A stretch of 64,000 nucleotides of DNA from Ophioderma brevispina (GCA_023653785.1 JAMKCH010058139.1:1-64000); one strand, 5' to 3'; counted from the stretch's first letter, positions 1 to 13,680 are shown. Numbers and translations: made by a program. Notes: generated by a model not told the origin, from the sequence alone.

Positions 1-3000
1 AGTGAAGTAGGTAGCTGTGCTAAGAGTGACTAATGCCATCTGCAAGGTAAAGCCATTTTTTTCTTATTCGAGACAATCATGAATTGCGATTTTGGAAACC
101 TATGGTTTACAAAAGGGAGGCAATATACCTAGCACATGACAGGTACATAGTTGTCATCAGTTGTATGTGCAAATATTGGTAAATAACTAATTTAACTTTC
201 AAATCTCCATGTTGATTTATGTACAACATTTACAATCCAGGGAAACCAACCCCAAAAAATTTATCTTCAGTGAAAAAAGCTTGGTAGATCTTGTCAAGAG
301 CCAAAAATGGCCATAGGAATCCCAACTCTTTTTTAAAAAAAAACTGGGAACTTCCCACCCCTATTAACAGGCTATTTTGGTTTAACATGTGTGATAATCA
401 CATTGAAACTGATTCCCAACAGTAACATTATTACATTAAAGTAATTAGCTAATTAGAAGAACCAAATGAATAAAAATTAATAAAGTGAACTTCACCGATA
501 ACTCCACCCTTTTCAGGAAGGTGTAGCTTGGAGTATCTAACGGATTCGGGCTTGGTGTTGCTCTGCAGGTATCTATAAACAGTTGCAAGTTTTGACGGGT
601 ATCCACGCTAGCCTCGAAATAGGCAGTGTCTTTCACTTTACCTAGTAAAAACCATCAATGCCATTAATAAATTTTAATGACGCAATGGCCGGTTAATAAA
701 TGATATCTGACGTCAAATATTCGAACACGAGAAAAGGATTAGACGAGAGATAAAGAATATTAGCTGGCAAAAGATTACTCTATTAAATTACCACGTTTGC
801 AGAAGAAAAAATAGTGTCACGACCTGAATTGTACGTAAATGGTTGGTTTGTGAAGAGGCCGGATATTTTTGTTACTCAATCAGATCGCGGAGGTGATAAC
901 AGCTAAATCTTTTCACTGAGGGGCATATACAATGGCTCTTCATACGGGCCATTGGTGAATTCCGTTAGCTTTATTGTTTGCTGAAGTCTATGTGTATCCA
1001 TTTTGGTCAATGCATTAGGAAAAAGGAAAATTGAGTGACAGTTTATTAAATTTTCAAGAAAAAAACGTGCAACTTTTATTTGCGGGATCAGATGGTATAT
1101 GATTTAATAATTTATTATTGAATTCGCACTTGGTTTTCTCCTATATAGATTTCAAAATAAGCGAGACCTCATTAAAAGTTTTGGATCTGTCCATCACCGT
1201 TAGAGTAAGAGGAATTATTTCAATGGCACACGGTAAAAAAGTTTATGTTACTCATACAATACTATAAATGGCATTAATGTTGACCAAAATTACAATTATA
1301 ATCACATCTAAGCTAAATTGGATGTTCAGTTGACGTATCATCACCTGCAATTTCATTAAACGTTGTTATTTGAACATAACTTACTTTGAAATGCAAAATA
1401 TCATTCCTTATCATAGCATTGGAGAAATAATGCATTCTCCTATCGATGCCACACATAACAAAACAAGTTTTTATTGGTCATAAAAAATGTACCAACCTTG
1501 TATTAAGGGATTAGCGCAAAAGGAGTCACATTCGGCCACAATGGCAGAAGTCCTTCAATCATTAAACAGTACCATTGTATAACGGAATGCACAGTGTGCA
1601 GTAAGCGATCTTAACAGAACTTTGTACCTGTAACAATATGTTTAATGGCAAACAAAGGGCTAGTCTCCACTTGGCCGGGGATTGAACCCAAATCAATATT
1701 ACCTGTCCAAAATATGCAAGGATATCACATAATTTGAAATCTAATATGGGCGTCCCCCCCCCCATATGGATACCAATTTGTATCAGTTGGGTCTTTGGTA
1801 TACCGTCCAGTAATAAGTGTAGTTGCAAACGTCCCTTTTAGACAAAGAAGGCCTTTACCGTAACTGGGTAATCCGTTTCCAGGTCTACGCCGTGCTGAAA
1901 CTTCATCTCGAAAATTGCAGCAGGAAAGCCCCACAAAACTGCCCAAGTTTTCTTCTGTAAACTCCGCCGTTGAATGTGGGATGAAAGGACGGTCATGAGT
2001 GATATGCCAGCTGCATTCATTCTGCAGGTGAGTGGAACACGCAAGGCAAAATCGCGCGTTATTACCCCCGCTGTGTTAGCAGACGACGTTGGGGAGTATG
2101 GTATCATTCTGGAAGATAACTGTGCCGTTTTCCTCCTACGTAAAAAGTATAATTTTTTGCGGGAGATTATCTAAGTCAAGATTATACTAATTCAATAGTT
2201 TGGCCTGAAGGTTTATAATGATAATTCAATAAAAGGGAGCATTAAGGTATGTGATATAAAAGTATGTAACATGTGTAGGGACCAAGAAATATGTCTACGG
2301 GCCAGAAAGACCGTGATTTAGCGTCTTGGACAGAAAGCGGCTGGGGCCCGACCAGGTAAACTAGTCAATCAAGAAGATTATAGTATGTCATTGGCGCTTT
2401 ATTCCGTTCGTGTTGTATTTATTTAAGATAGACCGTATTCATATGCGTCAAAGCCACCAGAAATGTTGGTGGACAAGATGCATACATACATTCCAGGACT
2501 ACAATATATTCAGCTGTCAATCGTACATGTTTAGCGTTGCACAGGGATCATGACAGGTGAATGTATTGTGGTACGGAATGTGCGTCTATCTTGTCACAAC
2601 ATGGCTGGCTATTGAATACGTCTATACCAAAAAAAAACGATTTCTGCCGCCTTACGTTGGTGGCGTGCGTGTATAGCCGATCGTCTTATAATCAAAAGGC
2701 TGTGGGTTCGATTTCCACTTTGACGCAAAATTTTCTTTATTATTTTAGATTAGAGGTTGGCAATGGAAACTACAGAAGTGGTTGGACGGCGAATTCACGA
2801 TAATATAGTACCTTGTCGGCCCCTAGCCCCGCTTTGTCGTTTTTTGGGACGGGATTGGGATAATTTGTTTTCACAATTCATCAATTGGCATGAAAAATAC
2901 GGTGCTTTCAAACAAAAGGCAAAGCAAAAGAAAAAGCAGCAACAAAGCAAACAACGGGAAAGAGATCCGTTACCCGAAGAACAGATGTTTCGCCTAGTCG

Positions 3001-5156
3001 CCTAGTAAAAGGGATTTAAAGAAATGATTTTATAATAACGCTATCTTCGATTGTATGGAGGGGTTTGGTGAGGCACGATTAATTAAAATTGGGCAAAAAA
3101 AATGACTTTCGTCATCTAAAGGTAGAGATTAATGTGTGACCCACTGATTATTGCAAAAAAAGGTCTGCAAAGGGGATACCTGAGAGTTAAATTGCTACCA
3201 CTATTTGTATAACACGTCCCCCTGAGCACTTTTGCCAATTTTTTTATATAAAAAGACAAACCCAGTATTTGACACGAATTGAGTGCACAAATTGATATAG
3301 GATGAGGTCCCAGACTGACCTAAGTTTTCCCCCCCCCCCCCCCCCCTCACTAATCTATGTATACACCAATTTTACTTGCAAATTCGATCGTATCCGTAAG
3401 AAATTCGCATGTGTGTATTTTTGTCCCTAAACGGACAGAAAATTTACAGTACGGTAACTATGGGAACCTGGATACAAGCATTTGCGCATATCTAACCGCA
3501 AATCGGTATCAATTGGAAATTTGGAAATGAGCCTTGTAAACGATATCTAGCGAACTATAAAAAACAGAAGGTGCTTTAGATCACCGAAATGCCACATTAA
3601 ACAAATCAATTTTGTCAATAAAAACGAACTGGATTTTTTTTTTGCTAACATCAAAGAATGAGTATCTATAACAAAGAAAGAAGAAGAAATGAACGAGCAA
3701 CAACTGTTGATGTTAATCAGTGAGGGTCAAAGGGCAATGGTATGGGAAAGCTGATACCATCTGCAACCTACCTCTGTAGAAGTTCCGCACAAGTCATACA
3801 TGGATGCAGTTTCTATAAAATTCTGTCGTACTCAAATCCTAACACTGAGTCGATCAAATGAGGTCGCTCTAGCTATGCCATGTTGGATGAAGGAACGTTC
3901 ACGAACACCGTCATGAAAGAGCCTTCACAATCTATCCAGGATGTGCTTCCTCATATAGTTACATAAGAAAACATTTTATTTAAGAAAGATTCATAAATAC
4001 TCGAGCACCATTATCCTTTTTCTTCAAGAACATTGACTCTTTTTAAAGAACATACGTCCATGAAATGGCTGATTTAGCTTGTACTGGTAGCGACATCCTG
4101 TTCGAAATTCCTGGTATTCGTTTTGGTGAGATCATTTAAGAAACGTTTCTAAGATTTCATGTGATATATTTCTGCTCATAAAACCATTTTCCGTTTACAA
4201 CAAAACATCGAATCCCACATAATGCCAGATTTTGTTTTGAATATGTGTTTACGTAATGTGGACGCCTCGTATTTATCAATTGCAAATTTGCGAGATCTAA
4301 TTCTTTGAATGACCAACATTAAAACATGATTATTCAATAGGAGAAATTGATTCTCAATAAGCGGAAGCTACAGATCCGACTGCGATAATCTCTTCTGTGA
4401 TTCTCTCAGGATTTGCATCCTTATTTGCTTAGTACGAAAACGATGAAAATAAATTGACTGTGCAACTACAAGATACCGGATACTGGTGAATACACACCCT
4501 TAATTATGCAAGGTAACAACAAAAACACATACGGCAATACATGGTGTGATTACCAACCCTGTCCGTAAATCGTAGGTATCGTAGTTGACCTTGTAATGCC
4601 AATGCGCTATTTCATGTTTCAAGGTCAAACTAACATTTGTATATGTTAAAAGTTGCAAAACTTAATGTTATCCAACGAAAACATATAATAGACACTCTTA
4701 AAAACTCGTTATATTAACAATTTGACCTTGAACTGAAAGTGCATTGACCTTGGAATTTTTTACCATAGCGTCCTCATTTGAAGTCGGATCTATAACAACT
4801 ATACATTTTTGATTCCGTAATGATAAGGCAGTAATTTGACACATATTAATTCAAACTTTGCGACAGGTCTTCAATTTTACCCCCGTGTTAACTTTGTTTG
4901 CCCCTTCCCCAAAATGCCGGAACATTGAAGCGGCAAGCCCAAGTCAAAAACTTTCAACATCGATCAGGGAACCCCAAGACGCCTTCAAATCTTGGTCTCC
5001 AGAGTTTGGTCACGGGATCTACAGGATGTTCTTCTACTATATATCCTAATCCTGCATGAGTGGAACAAAAATCCCAATTGCGCTGCAACAAATGTCTGTT
5101 ATGTAGGACTTGCACTACAAAGTGACTTACAATGCTAAATGTTTCACTCTACCGTA
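1..5156. other. Left flank, no gene recognised
   Basis: Stop codons are frequent in every frame and no domain could be recognised. The largest open frames are under 90 codons and overlap on both strands around 1.56-2.17 kb and 2.56-3.0 kb. The stretch contains an 18-base C run at 3330-3347 and a short tRNA-like segment near 2.65 kb. It probably consists of old, unclassified repeats. Confidence 0.5.
2650..2722 (+). repeat. tRNA-like segment (possible SINE head)
   Basis: The T arm can be folded as gtggg-ttcgatt-tccac, a good B-box. A loop reading cttataat could carry a TAT anticodon. The acceptor and D arms do not pair convincingly, so this looks like a decayed tRNA-derived sequence rather than a working tRNA gene. 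Confidence 0.25.
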
Positions 5157-5835
5157 AGGTGTGGTGGTGCCGATCGCCTCTGGGATCCCCCTGATTTAAC
5201 CGGAAGTAGTATAAATTTTGATATCAGATGAAGGTCTATTTTTCTCATTATCGTCCGAAATTTCAGCATTCCAAATCCACTTCTTTGCAAAGATAGAAAC
5301 AAAAAAATGTCGTTTTAGTGGTTCAGTGCAAACAGAGATTTCACATATCCGTGTCCCTAAAATAAATCGAAAGTACTGTTTTTGTCCTGATGTAAGGCTT
5401 TCTATAAAAATGTCCCCATCTAAAAGGATTAAGCTGGGAAATGTTTCTTTGTACAAAATTTGACCTTTCTAAGTCGTGTAGGAGCAAATAGAAATTCAGG
5501 CCATTGATTTACATTGACATATAAGCAAATCAATTCGCCCTTTTTCCCTCTTTTTGAGACATTTCTGTAGCGAAATCAAAGGTAGGAATCTATTGAGTGT
5601 CCAATCTATATGGACTTACTATTATGACACAATATTTTGGTGCTCAAAATCCTCGTTGCACCTTGTAACCATCAATATTACACAGAGTGGAATAGGGCCT
5701 TGCAATGTGCATTATCTCTTCTATTAGCAACACCACAAGTTCTTTTTCCCACGATCCTTGTAGGTAGTGTAATGTAGGTACCAGCTCTCAATATCAAGTG
5801 GAGAACAAGACACACATAAATCGGAACACCCACCT
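5157..5835. mobile_element. TTAA-type miniature element, long copy
   Basis: The ends are AGGTGTGGTGGTGCCGATC and, inverted, ATCGGAACACCCACCT. The right end is followed by TTAA; the left flank is degraded (CGTA). Both halves of this copy are found again, inverted, in the shorter copy at 9.70 kb, including the tract near TTTCATCTGATATCAAAA and the tract near AATATTGATGGTTA. No transposase is visible. By ends and target it resembles the Kolobok-like element at 55.7 kb, so it is probably a non-autonomous relative. That assignment is inferred. Confidence 0.6.
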
Positions 5836-6108
5836 TTAAGGACTGACTACCGGGCCCATGCACTTCCATCTGTATCTCTAATTGCAAGCAAGGCAAGAAA
5901 CATAGCAGTTGAAAATTGTATTTTTGTGGGATGTTATTTATCTCTCCACGAAAATAAATTTTCACATGTTCTTCCAGTCCCTTTCAACAGATGGACAGTT
6001 TTACTTTTCACAATTTTTGGAGTAGGCCCTCTTTTGCATTTGGTGAGATCCCACTCTGCTCTTGAATCTTCCGAATATTTGCGTGACACACCTTCCATTT
6101 GTTTTTAA

Positions 6109-6456
6109 AGGGGGATGGGCCCGAATTTAAGGATGTGAATTTTTCATCTTGATAGATTGGCTTCACTCCAAAACCCCATCTGTAAAGTTCGCGCCGCTAT
6201 TTTGAACCGTTTTTGATGTGATAGCTAAACACGTGATTTTGTAACCCCTAGAGTCTGGGGTGTAAAATTAATATTGGTCGACAAATAGGAGCACCTTTTC
6301 GCTCATAAACTTCAAACCAAACATCCTTTGGCTCCTATGATTTCTCAGGGTAAGTGAGAAAAATAGTAGCTTTCTTCTGTAATACCAACATGTTGACCAC
6401 TCCGGTAAAATAGGGGCTTCTGGGGACGAGCCTTTTAGCGATCGGGCCATGGACCT
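6109..6456. mobile_element. TTAA-flanked miniature element
   Basis: The 348-bp segment is flanked by TTAA on both sides (6105-6108 and 6457-6460). The ends are AGGGGGATGGGCCCGA and, inverted, AGGTCCATGGCCCGAT. The second is almost the same as the terminus of the THAP-bearing element at 55.7 kb. The internal sequence is unrelated to that element and has no recognisable protein. Confidence 0.62.
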
Positions 6457-6745
6457 TTAAAACATAGACTTATACTTCGTTCGTATTCACTTGGAGGTAC
6501 AGTTTCCAAGGTTGTGCTCTCCACTGTTGTTTCTCCTACAACTAGCAATCTTCAAACTTCGAACTTCGTCGTAAAACCGTAGAATTGATCACGTGCTGCG
6601 GAAAGGCCTAGAGAAGTTCGAAGGAATCGTCAACAGAAATATGTATTTTTCCATGTTTTAGTACAATTTAATTAACAAAGTAATCTATATTCATGCCTGT
6701 TTTATTTAAAGAATTAGGTAGTTATATACTCTAATTGTTCTTATT

Positions 6746-7532
6746 TTAACACTTAATGCATAAGGGGGTTCCTATGGACCCATTTTTTTGTTCTTCGGCC
6801 TGCGTTTTTTAAAGCTGCAAATATATTTGGTTTATTTTTTTGTATTTGTTCTACTTTTAAGTTGCGCTGCCTTGAGTGCAAAAAATCAATCCATGGCGTC
6901 GTTTTTTTCGTAATTGGATGGGTCCTCTTATGAGAGCCCTCCTATGCACTAACGGAAGTGCCCCTGACAACATAAAATCTTAATAGAGTTACTGTGATTC
7001 TGTTTCATAATGCATACACCTAAGTGGACATAAACAAAGCAAATAATTATGACAAAACCATTCTTGAAAGTCGAGTAGGCCACTTATATCATAATATTTA
7101 TATACATCGTATAAGCTGTTACTGTAGGAACCTATTGTAAATTATACAGTAAACTTTAAAAATATAAAATGGCACGAAACATTTTATTTGGAGCTTAATA
7201 TTTTAAATATAGTTCATCCTTCAACCAATTAAAACAATCATGAAAGTCTATGACTCGCCGTAGAAAATGCATTTACGAATATTGTCTTTTTTGGCACATT
7301 TGACCGCAAAATTAAAATACATGTTTTGACCCCTAGTTTCTTACTGAAACAATTTTTTTTTTCGAAGTTTTTTTATTCTTACTTTTTTTGACTGTCTTTA
7401 AATTTTTCTAACATGTGGTGGATTTCATCTAAAATTTCCTTTGGAAAGTGAGTTAGTAATGAATGGGTCCCGATGATCCTCCCATATCACTAACGGAAGT
7501 GCAAACGTCCCTTTAATGCAGTTAAGTGTTAA
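6746..7532. mobile_element. Imperfect inverted-repeat element, about 790 bp
   Basis: The left end (ttaacacttaatgcataagg) is the inverse of the right end (cctttaatgcagttaagtgttaa). The inner part of the left arm (tcctatggaccca) matches the inverse of tgggtcccgatgatcctccc at 7.47 kb. A direct copy of the tgggtcct...cactaacggaagtg block lies at 6.92 kb. The interior is AT-rich without coding signal. Confidence 0.42.
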
Positions 7533-9120
7533 ACAGAAAACAGTTCTTTGTAGAATTTCTGCATGCCGCTTTATCAACTTAATGTACGCATTGTGTTTAA
7601 GGCTTACTTTTTGTATGGCAAGAAATGTTTTTAAATTATCTATGTATATTGTAAATGGGATTTTAAGATCAAACGTTTTCTACGAAAACATACAAAAATT
7701 GAGTATAAAAAAAGATAAATTAACATGTCCAAGGAAATTGGTTCCTGCTGTGCTTACTTATATGGTATGTATGTGTCCAATCAAATTATAGAAACATTCT
7801 TACCAGAGATAAGGAGCAGTGCTGCAACTGGTGTAAAGTACATTTTTGAGTGAACAGTCCACCAACCAGTGCCAGTGATCATATCGTAAAAAGTATGCTG
7901 TGTCTACTCATAAGTATGAAGTAACCGTCTACGCGGGCGTGTACATTGAGCCGACTTTAAGCGCGCGCGTAAGTCAAAAGCATAATCGCACTGCAACTAA
8001 AGGCGGCACTGGGTTACGCTCGCGTAGTCACCGTCCATACTTTAGACTAAAGACTGTAGCAATGATCAGATGAGGTAATTATTGACATGCTAAACAACCA
8101 CATCCGGTGTCGTGATTTAGAGAGTTCTTTGATCATGACGATGTAGAGTCCGATGCAAGCATTATTTCTAGCAGCGCGATACCCAGTAGCCTCGTCCTCA
8201 AGGTCACGGTTTATTCCGTATATGTTTACGTGTAATCTGGGACACTCTGTCGTTTTCTTACATCACTAACCATGCTAATTAATTGAAAATGAAGATATAT
8301 TTTGTCAGTGTTTGGTTAAGTTAAAACAAATGCGTGTTAATGAAGCCCAAGTTAATTAAGAGAGTCGGTTGAAATGTTGCAAAGGCTCGCGCCATTCGTC
8401 ATTTGCGTTTTTGCTTTAATGTGTTTGCTAGTGGTAAACGTTTTAACTTTTGAATGACCGAATTTGTTTCAATTAAAAGCATCTGTTGCAAATAGATCCC
8501 TGCACCGCTGATCATAAAGCAACTTACATAATGTTTACTATGATTCAACATACTCCTGCTGTCATTGTATTAGCATGTTTAATAACACCGATTAGATGCA
8601 TGTGAAATATCTAAAAATGATCTACTTTGGTATGTTTGAAAGTTGAACTGTCTGTAAATGAGACACTAGTCAAACACACCACATATGTGAAATTATAGAT
8701 AGCAGAATTTAGAGAAATTGCGTTATCAGCGATATAATATCGTATATTGTGGAACAGGCTATACGTACTTCCTGAACAAATCTATCTTCTGCAATTTACT
8801 GCAATAGCCTCAATTAATTTTTCGTTATAAGTAGCAAAATGTCACTGTGAAACTTTGGGTGAATGTTCATGGAAATAGTCATCACCATTTAGAAAACACA
8901 CATCGATATATCCACCCCACAAAATTGTTTTACACACGTCAGGATATTGCTTTCGTGCTTCCGTATAATTAGGCATACATTTGCTTAATTGTTGTCAATG
9001 AAATAAATAAGGAAATTACTATGGAATGACCACATTCGTGAATACATTAATTAACCTGCTTATACCGATCGTACAAAAAGAGTTTTTTATCTCCAAAATA
9101 TAAATTTTGAGATAAGGAAT
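7533..9120. other. No gene recognised, one short palindrome
   Basis: The only structure seen is an inverted repeat around 7910-8046. The left arm agtatgaagtaaccgtctacg pairs with agtcaccgtccatact, and the spacer between them contains a GC-rich gcgcgcgcg tract. The rest is AT-rich with short open frames only. Confidence 0.45.
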
Positions 9121-9695
9121 TTCACAAAACTCATACGTACATAGGTAAGGTCAACGTCGATGTTAGGGTTGGCTTAGGCTTATCATTATGCTTACGGTTG
9201 AACTTAGGGATAAAGCCCGGGGATAAAGGAATAATAGCAATTTCATATGGCATACGCTCACAGATCTTTTTTTTGGGGGGGGGGTGTGAATTTGTTTTTA
9301 TTGAACTAAAATCCACTTAAAGTAGTTTAGCTGGAAACAATCCACATTGTCTTGAAATAACAATTTCTTCAATTAAAATCGCACATCCTTGATGCTAATT
9401 AACTCAGGCATACAGGTAAAAGCAGATTTTCCACCAAAAAGGAAATTTTGTTTTTGCCATATTGTTCAGAAATTGGACCTTGTTTTAAGTTCAATGTTAA
9501 AAGCCAAAATGTCTTTGTGTCATTACTTATCGAGTTATTAATATATAAGCGAGAGTTATTAACAGCATATCTCCAGCCATCCACCCCACTCACATATGTT
9601 GCAGGGGTACGCCATGGCGATATTCTGTATTTGCTACATGTCATCGTGTTGCGTGTTATATGAGTGTCTTCGCCAAACTTAGTTCTAGGGTTTAA

Positions 9696-9993
9696 AGGTG
9701 CTTGTTCCTATCCATTTCTATTGTGTTCTCTACTTGATATGAAAGCTTGGCACTTGCACATACGCCCCATCAAGTACCATGGGAAACAAACTTGCGGTTT
9801 TGATGATAGGAGCAATAGTGCATATTACAAAGCCCTATTCAATACTGTGCTAATATTGATGGTTAACCACTAAAACTGAGGGCTCAAATTTCAGGATGAC
9901 AATGAGAAAAATACAGCCTTTCATCTGATATCAAAATCGATACTACTTCTGGGTAAATCAGGGGGGTCCCAAACAAGATCGGAACACGCACCT
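9696..9993. mobile_element. TTAA-flanked miniature element, short copy
   Basis: This is a 298-bp element with ends AGGTGCTTGTTCC and, inverted, AGGTGCGTGTTCCGATC. TTAA is present directly outside both ends (9692-9695 and 9994-9997). It is an internally shortened, inverted relative of the 5.16-5.84 kb copy. It has no coding capacity. Confidence 0.65.
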
Positions 9994-10599
9994 TTAAGTT
10001 AGCATTATGTTTATGGTCAATGTAACAAATATCCCAAAATGTCTCTGCGTTATTGCAGATCTCGTAAGGTTACAGTGTGTTGAAATGGGTTTTGGTTAAA
10101 ATTTCTTTAATATGTGTATACATTTCGTGATCGAGTTGGTGATTTAGGTAGTGATCCAAACACTAACGACATAATGTTATTAACTTTATTCACTTTCAAG
10201 ACATTTACCCAAATCCGCACCCTTTCGTCATTTTTAACACCAATATTGTAATTTGTTCTTGTGATCATCCTGAGGCAAATCTCAGGTCACTTCACGTATA
10301 CAGATTTCTTAGTATAAGTACATCGATAAACAGTATTTTAAATATATTTAACAATGACCCCATATGACCGCTTTATGACCTATGACTCTGAACACTAACA
10401 TATATAACCCACTCCCCGCGGATCATTCTGTGCAATTTTGGTAAATAAGTGTTTTGACACAATTCCCCGGCAATTCCAGAAAATTAATTGATACGGCTCA
10501 CCCAGCTATACACAGACACACGCGAGTTACTGTAATTACTCCAAAGAGAATGATTTAATATGCTTAGTCTCCAAAAGTGTGATTTTACACTATACATTT

Positions 10600-10720
10600 A
10601 GTGTATTGTAAAAAAAATAAAAAGGTGACCTACATTACTATTATTAAATCATTATAGCAAAATTTGTATTACAAATAAATATTTTACCATTGATCACTTA
10701 AGAACCTCTAGATATGAGGA
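10600..10720 (+). repeat. Dispersed repeat copy 1
   Basis: The block from gtgacctacattac through taccattgatcacttaagaacctct recurs in the same orientation at about 15.79-15.88 kb as gtgacctacattacc to taccattgaaccacctaagaacctct. It is AT-rich and non-coding. Confidence 0.45.
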
Positions 10721-11169
10721 GCAAGGACTTTCCTGACAACAGAATGAAACACTCCAATTATTTACCAATTTTTATTACGAAATGTAGCACTAGAAATCAT
10801 GTTAATTAGTGCTGCAACTTTTATTTGATTTATTAGTAAACGCTATGAATCACGGCGGCGATCGATGAGCTAACTGATGCATGCAGTATACCTCCACTCT
10901 CTTGATCGAGTAGCCTTGAAATCCCGCAGTTTATTTAGGGATCATACCTGGGCTAATTAGGATCTAGGATCCATCGCATTTTAGTTTATATTTTATGATT
11001 AAAGACATTTTTTGTGGAATTTTTTATACAGCTAAGCACTTGAAGAGAGCGATGTTTAGTTCATTAAAACCAACTCCAATTAAAAAATAATGCTGATGAG
11101 AAGCGTGCTGCCAATGTTATTATTCCTTTATCCCTGGTGAGCCTAAGCCAACCCTAACATCGACGTCAG

Positions 11170-11980
11170 GCTATTGTAGAGTATTTCAGACAGTCGGAAT
11201 GCAACCTGCAGTGATCCTCAAAAAGAATACCGTGGCATTTATACATGTTGGAAAGGGAAAACATGATTTGTAAAAATTCGTGTTGCAGCCACGGGTCATA
11301 CGTCGGTGCGTCACGAACATAGAATTAAACCATAACTTCGAATTGGATGTTTGCGTCAATTGAGTTAATAGTTGATTCTAAGGTTGCCACTTTTATGTAC
11401 TCTTTAATGGTACCCAAAAATAAAAGTTGAAATTAATCTTCCTAACCAAAATAGCCGCAGTTTCGAATAACACCCATTTGTATTTAAAACGGGCTTTCAC
11501 AAAACAACGAATTAAGTATTCGATAGCTTTGCGCCTGTCCAAATATCTCAAAGGCACACAGATAATTTGCGACGAATACGTATTCGATGGGACAAAAATT
11601 GCTACTTCATCCTGAATCAAACAGCGATAATAGGCCTGTCAAGATTTAAAGCATTCTGTGAAATATACCTTTCTTCACGAGGGGATTGGTAATGTTATTT
11701 CACATTTAAATTTTTTGCTGTTTTTAATTATGCTACTTGATACTAATTGCACATGGTATGGGTGATGATTAGCGTGATAAGAGATGTTTGCGCCTAGAGA
11801 TAGATGCGAGGAGGTTGCTTCTGACAGCGGCGAACGAGTGCGCAGAGCACATTTAACAACTCTTTGCTACCGCTAGCGGAAGCCTGGTGAGCAGCGCTTC
11901 CCACTGGCTCAGGTAGATACAGCTTGGACTTTGTATCCAAATTTCTACAAGCAAATTGAAGTTAAACAAAAATACCTTTC
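11170..11980. other. No gene recognised
   Basis: Two short opposite-strand open frames overlap at 11.39-11.62 kb without recognisable motifs. I see no repeat structure. The start of the decayed retrotransposon downstream is not sharp. Confidence 0.4.
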
Positions 11981-12029
11981 ACCTTTCAGGGTTTATGAAG
12001 AGGTTGTTTTGAAATCATATGGGGAAAAT

Positions 12030-13590
12030 TTAATGACATATAAATCAACTGGTCTTGACAATTTATACCAGCAAGATTCATCAAGAAGATGCTGCGCCTA
12101 GTGCCTGTTAAAGCTCTTAACCCATATTATCAATATTTCAATTATGTACTGGTGTGATATATCCCAGTGATTTGAAAAATGCATAGGCGTGGCTGCACTA
12201 TATAAAAAGATAGCAAAACAGAGCTGGCAAGTATAGGCCTGTTCCATCTTAGTGTTGTCTCTTAAAATTTTGCAGAGAATTGTCTATGACCAGTTCGAAA
12301 CGTATCTGAGGGATGAGTCAATCCCCTATATGAATTTCAAGTCTGCGATTCCGACCTTCTTTTTCAACCGATTCCGCTTGATTCACCTGTCGGACTACAT
12401 AAGAGAAGGAATGGGATGATGAGGTAACTTTACGACATGGTGTCCTTGACCTACAAAAGCTTTCGACACGGTGAATCATAAAATCTTGCTTGGTAAGTTG
12501 AAAGCTGTTGGCATGCTGATGAAAGTCTCAATATAAATGAATGTGTTTGCTAATACCTAAACTGCGTAGAAGCAAGGTGGTGACGTAAATGGGATTCACT
12601 CCAAACCAATGGACGTTACATGCGAAGTCCACAGTGTCAATACTGGGACGCCCTGCTGTTTGTTTCTTGTCTTACGTCAACGACATAGGTTTATGGCAGT
12701 AAAGTGTTTAAATATGCTTCTTTATGCTGATGATTCGGCTCTGATGGTTTCGGCCATACATAAAGGACGTGGGCGGTCATTCAGAGCGGCTCAGTATGAA
12801 ATTTAAGGTGTGAAGAATGTGATAGAGAATTAATTGTCTCTGCATCTGGAAAGACTGATTCAATCCTGTTTGGGTACCAAGCGTCGTAACTTGCGAATGA
12901 AATCAGATCAGAGTGAACATCAAGTGGTAATGAAACATATATCTCCGAAATCTAATTAAAATACGTAGGCGTGATTTACATCAATTCTCTGGATGGGGGA
13001 GGAATTACTGCAGACAGGTTTTGAAAAAAAGCAAACTCGAGGACTAAAATTTTGCATAGAAAATGGGATTTTTTTAAATGTATATACAAAAAAGCTCTTG
13101 GTTTATGCCTTATTCAATGTCATTATGACTATGCCTGCAGTTCGTGGTACCTACCTCTCTTAAACAAACAAAACAAACGGCTTCAAACAACCCAGAACAA
13201 CATTTTAGGAGTGTTTAAATCTATCCCCAAGGTCCCATATTGGTTTTGAGGAGTTGAGTAAGGTAAACTGGCTGCCTGTCGAGTACAGAGTTCAACAAAA
13301 CATTGTCAATCATATGTTTGTATTTTTTAAATGGCAAACTCCCAAGTAACCTTCCCAAGTGGTATTCATAAGTCTTCCACTATTCATAGATATTCTACTA
13401 GATCAGGCACCCTTGCCTTTATTCCAGCCACGTATGTGTACCCATGGTCAAAAAAACTTTTATGCACAATGGCATTAAGTTATGGAAACTTCACGTCCAT
13501 CCTCGTGCAATCTCAATCAATGCAAAGACATCTTAAAAGGGAAGTTAAAAAACACTTTTTCCTGTATACTACAGGATGAAAAAGGAAATT
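12030..13590 (+). mobile_element. Decayed non-LTR retrotransposon, reverse transcriptase part
   Basis: Broken frames read as a LINE reverse transcriptase. STGLDN is near 12.05 kb. AFDTVNHKILLGKLKAVGM is near 12.46 kb, one base out of frame with the preceding VLDLQ. The catalytic LLYADDSALMV lies near 12.71-12.75 kb. The C-terminal YDYACSSWYLPLLNKQNKRL and QTTQNNILGVF lie near 13.12-13.21 kb. The style is that of CR1/jockey-group LINEs. The endonuclease and 5' end are missing, and frameshifts and stops make it a dead copy. A run of about 31 T follows at 13.65 kb. Confidence 0.82.
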
Positions 13591-13643
13591 ATGCCCTTTT
13601 TACTTTTTAATTAAATAGGATGGTCCTGATTTTCAGGGCTTTT

Positions 13644-13645
<2 letters not shown>

Positions 13646-13676
<31 letters not shown>
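13646..13676. repeat. Poly-T tract
   Basis: A run of about 31 T lies shortly after the LINE remnant. The remnant is on the plus strand, so this is not its poly-A tail. It may mark an opposed, otherwise unrecognised retroposed insertion. Confidence 0.6.

Positions 13677-13680
<4 letters not shown>

Larger units (their letters stand above)
9150..11168. repeat. Inverted copies bracketing 2 kb
   Basis: The segment at 9150-9233 (ending ggataaaggaataatag) recurs inverted at 11115-11168 (starting atgttattattcctttatcc). Both share the block gttagggttggcttaggct. This may be the terminal repeat of an old element or two opposed repeat copies. The interval holds the TTAA element at 9.70 kb and no gene. 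Confidence 0.4.

Noticed and set aside
1640..1700. Minus-strand B-box-like ggttcaatccccgg as a tRNA gene
   Set aside because: No matching A-box or acceptor pairing was found at the right distance.
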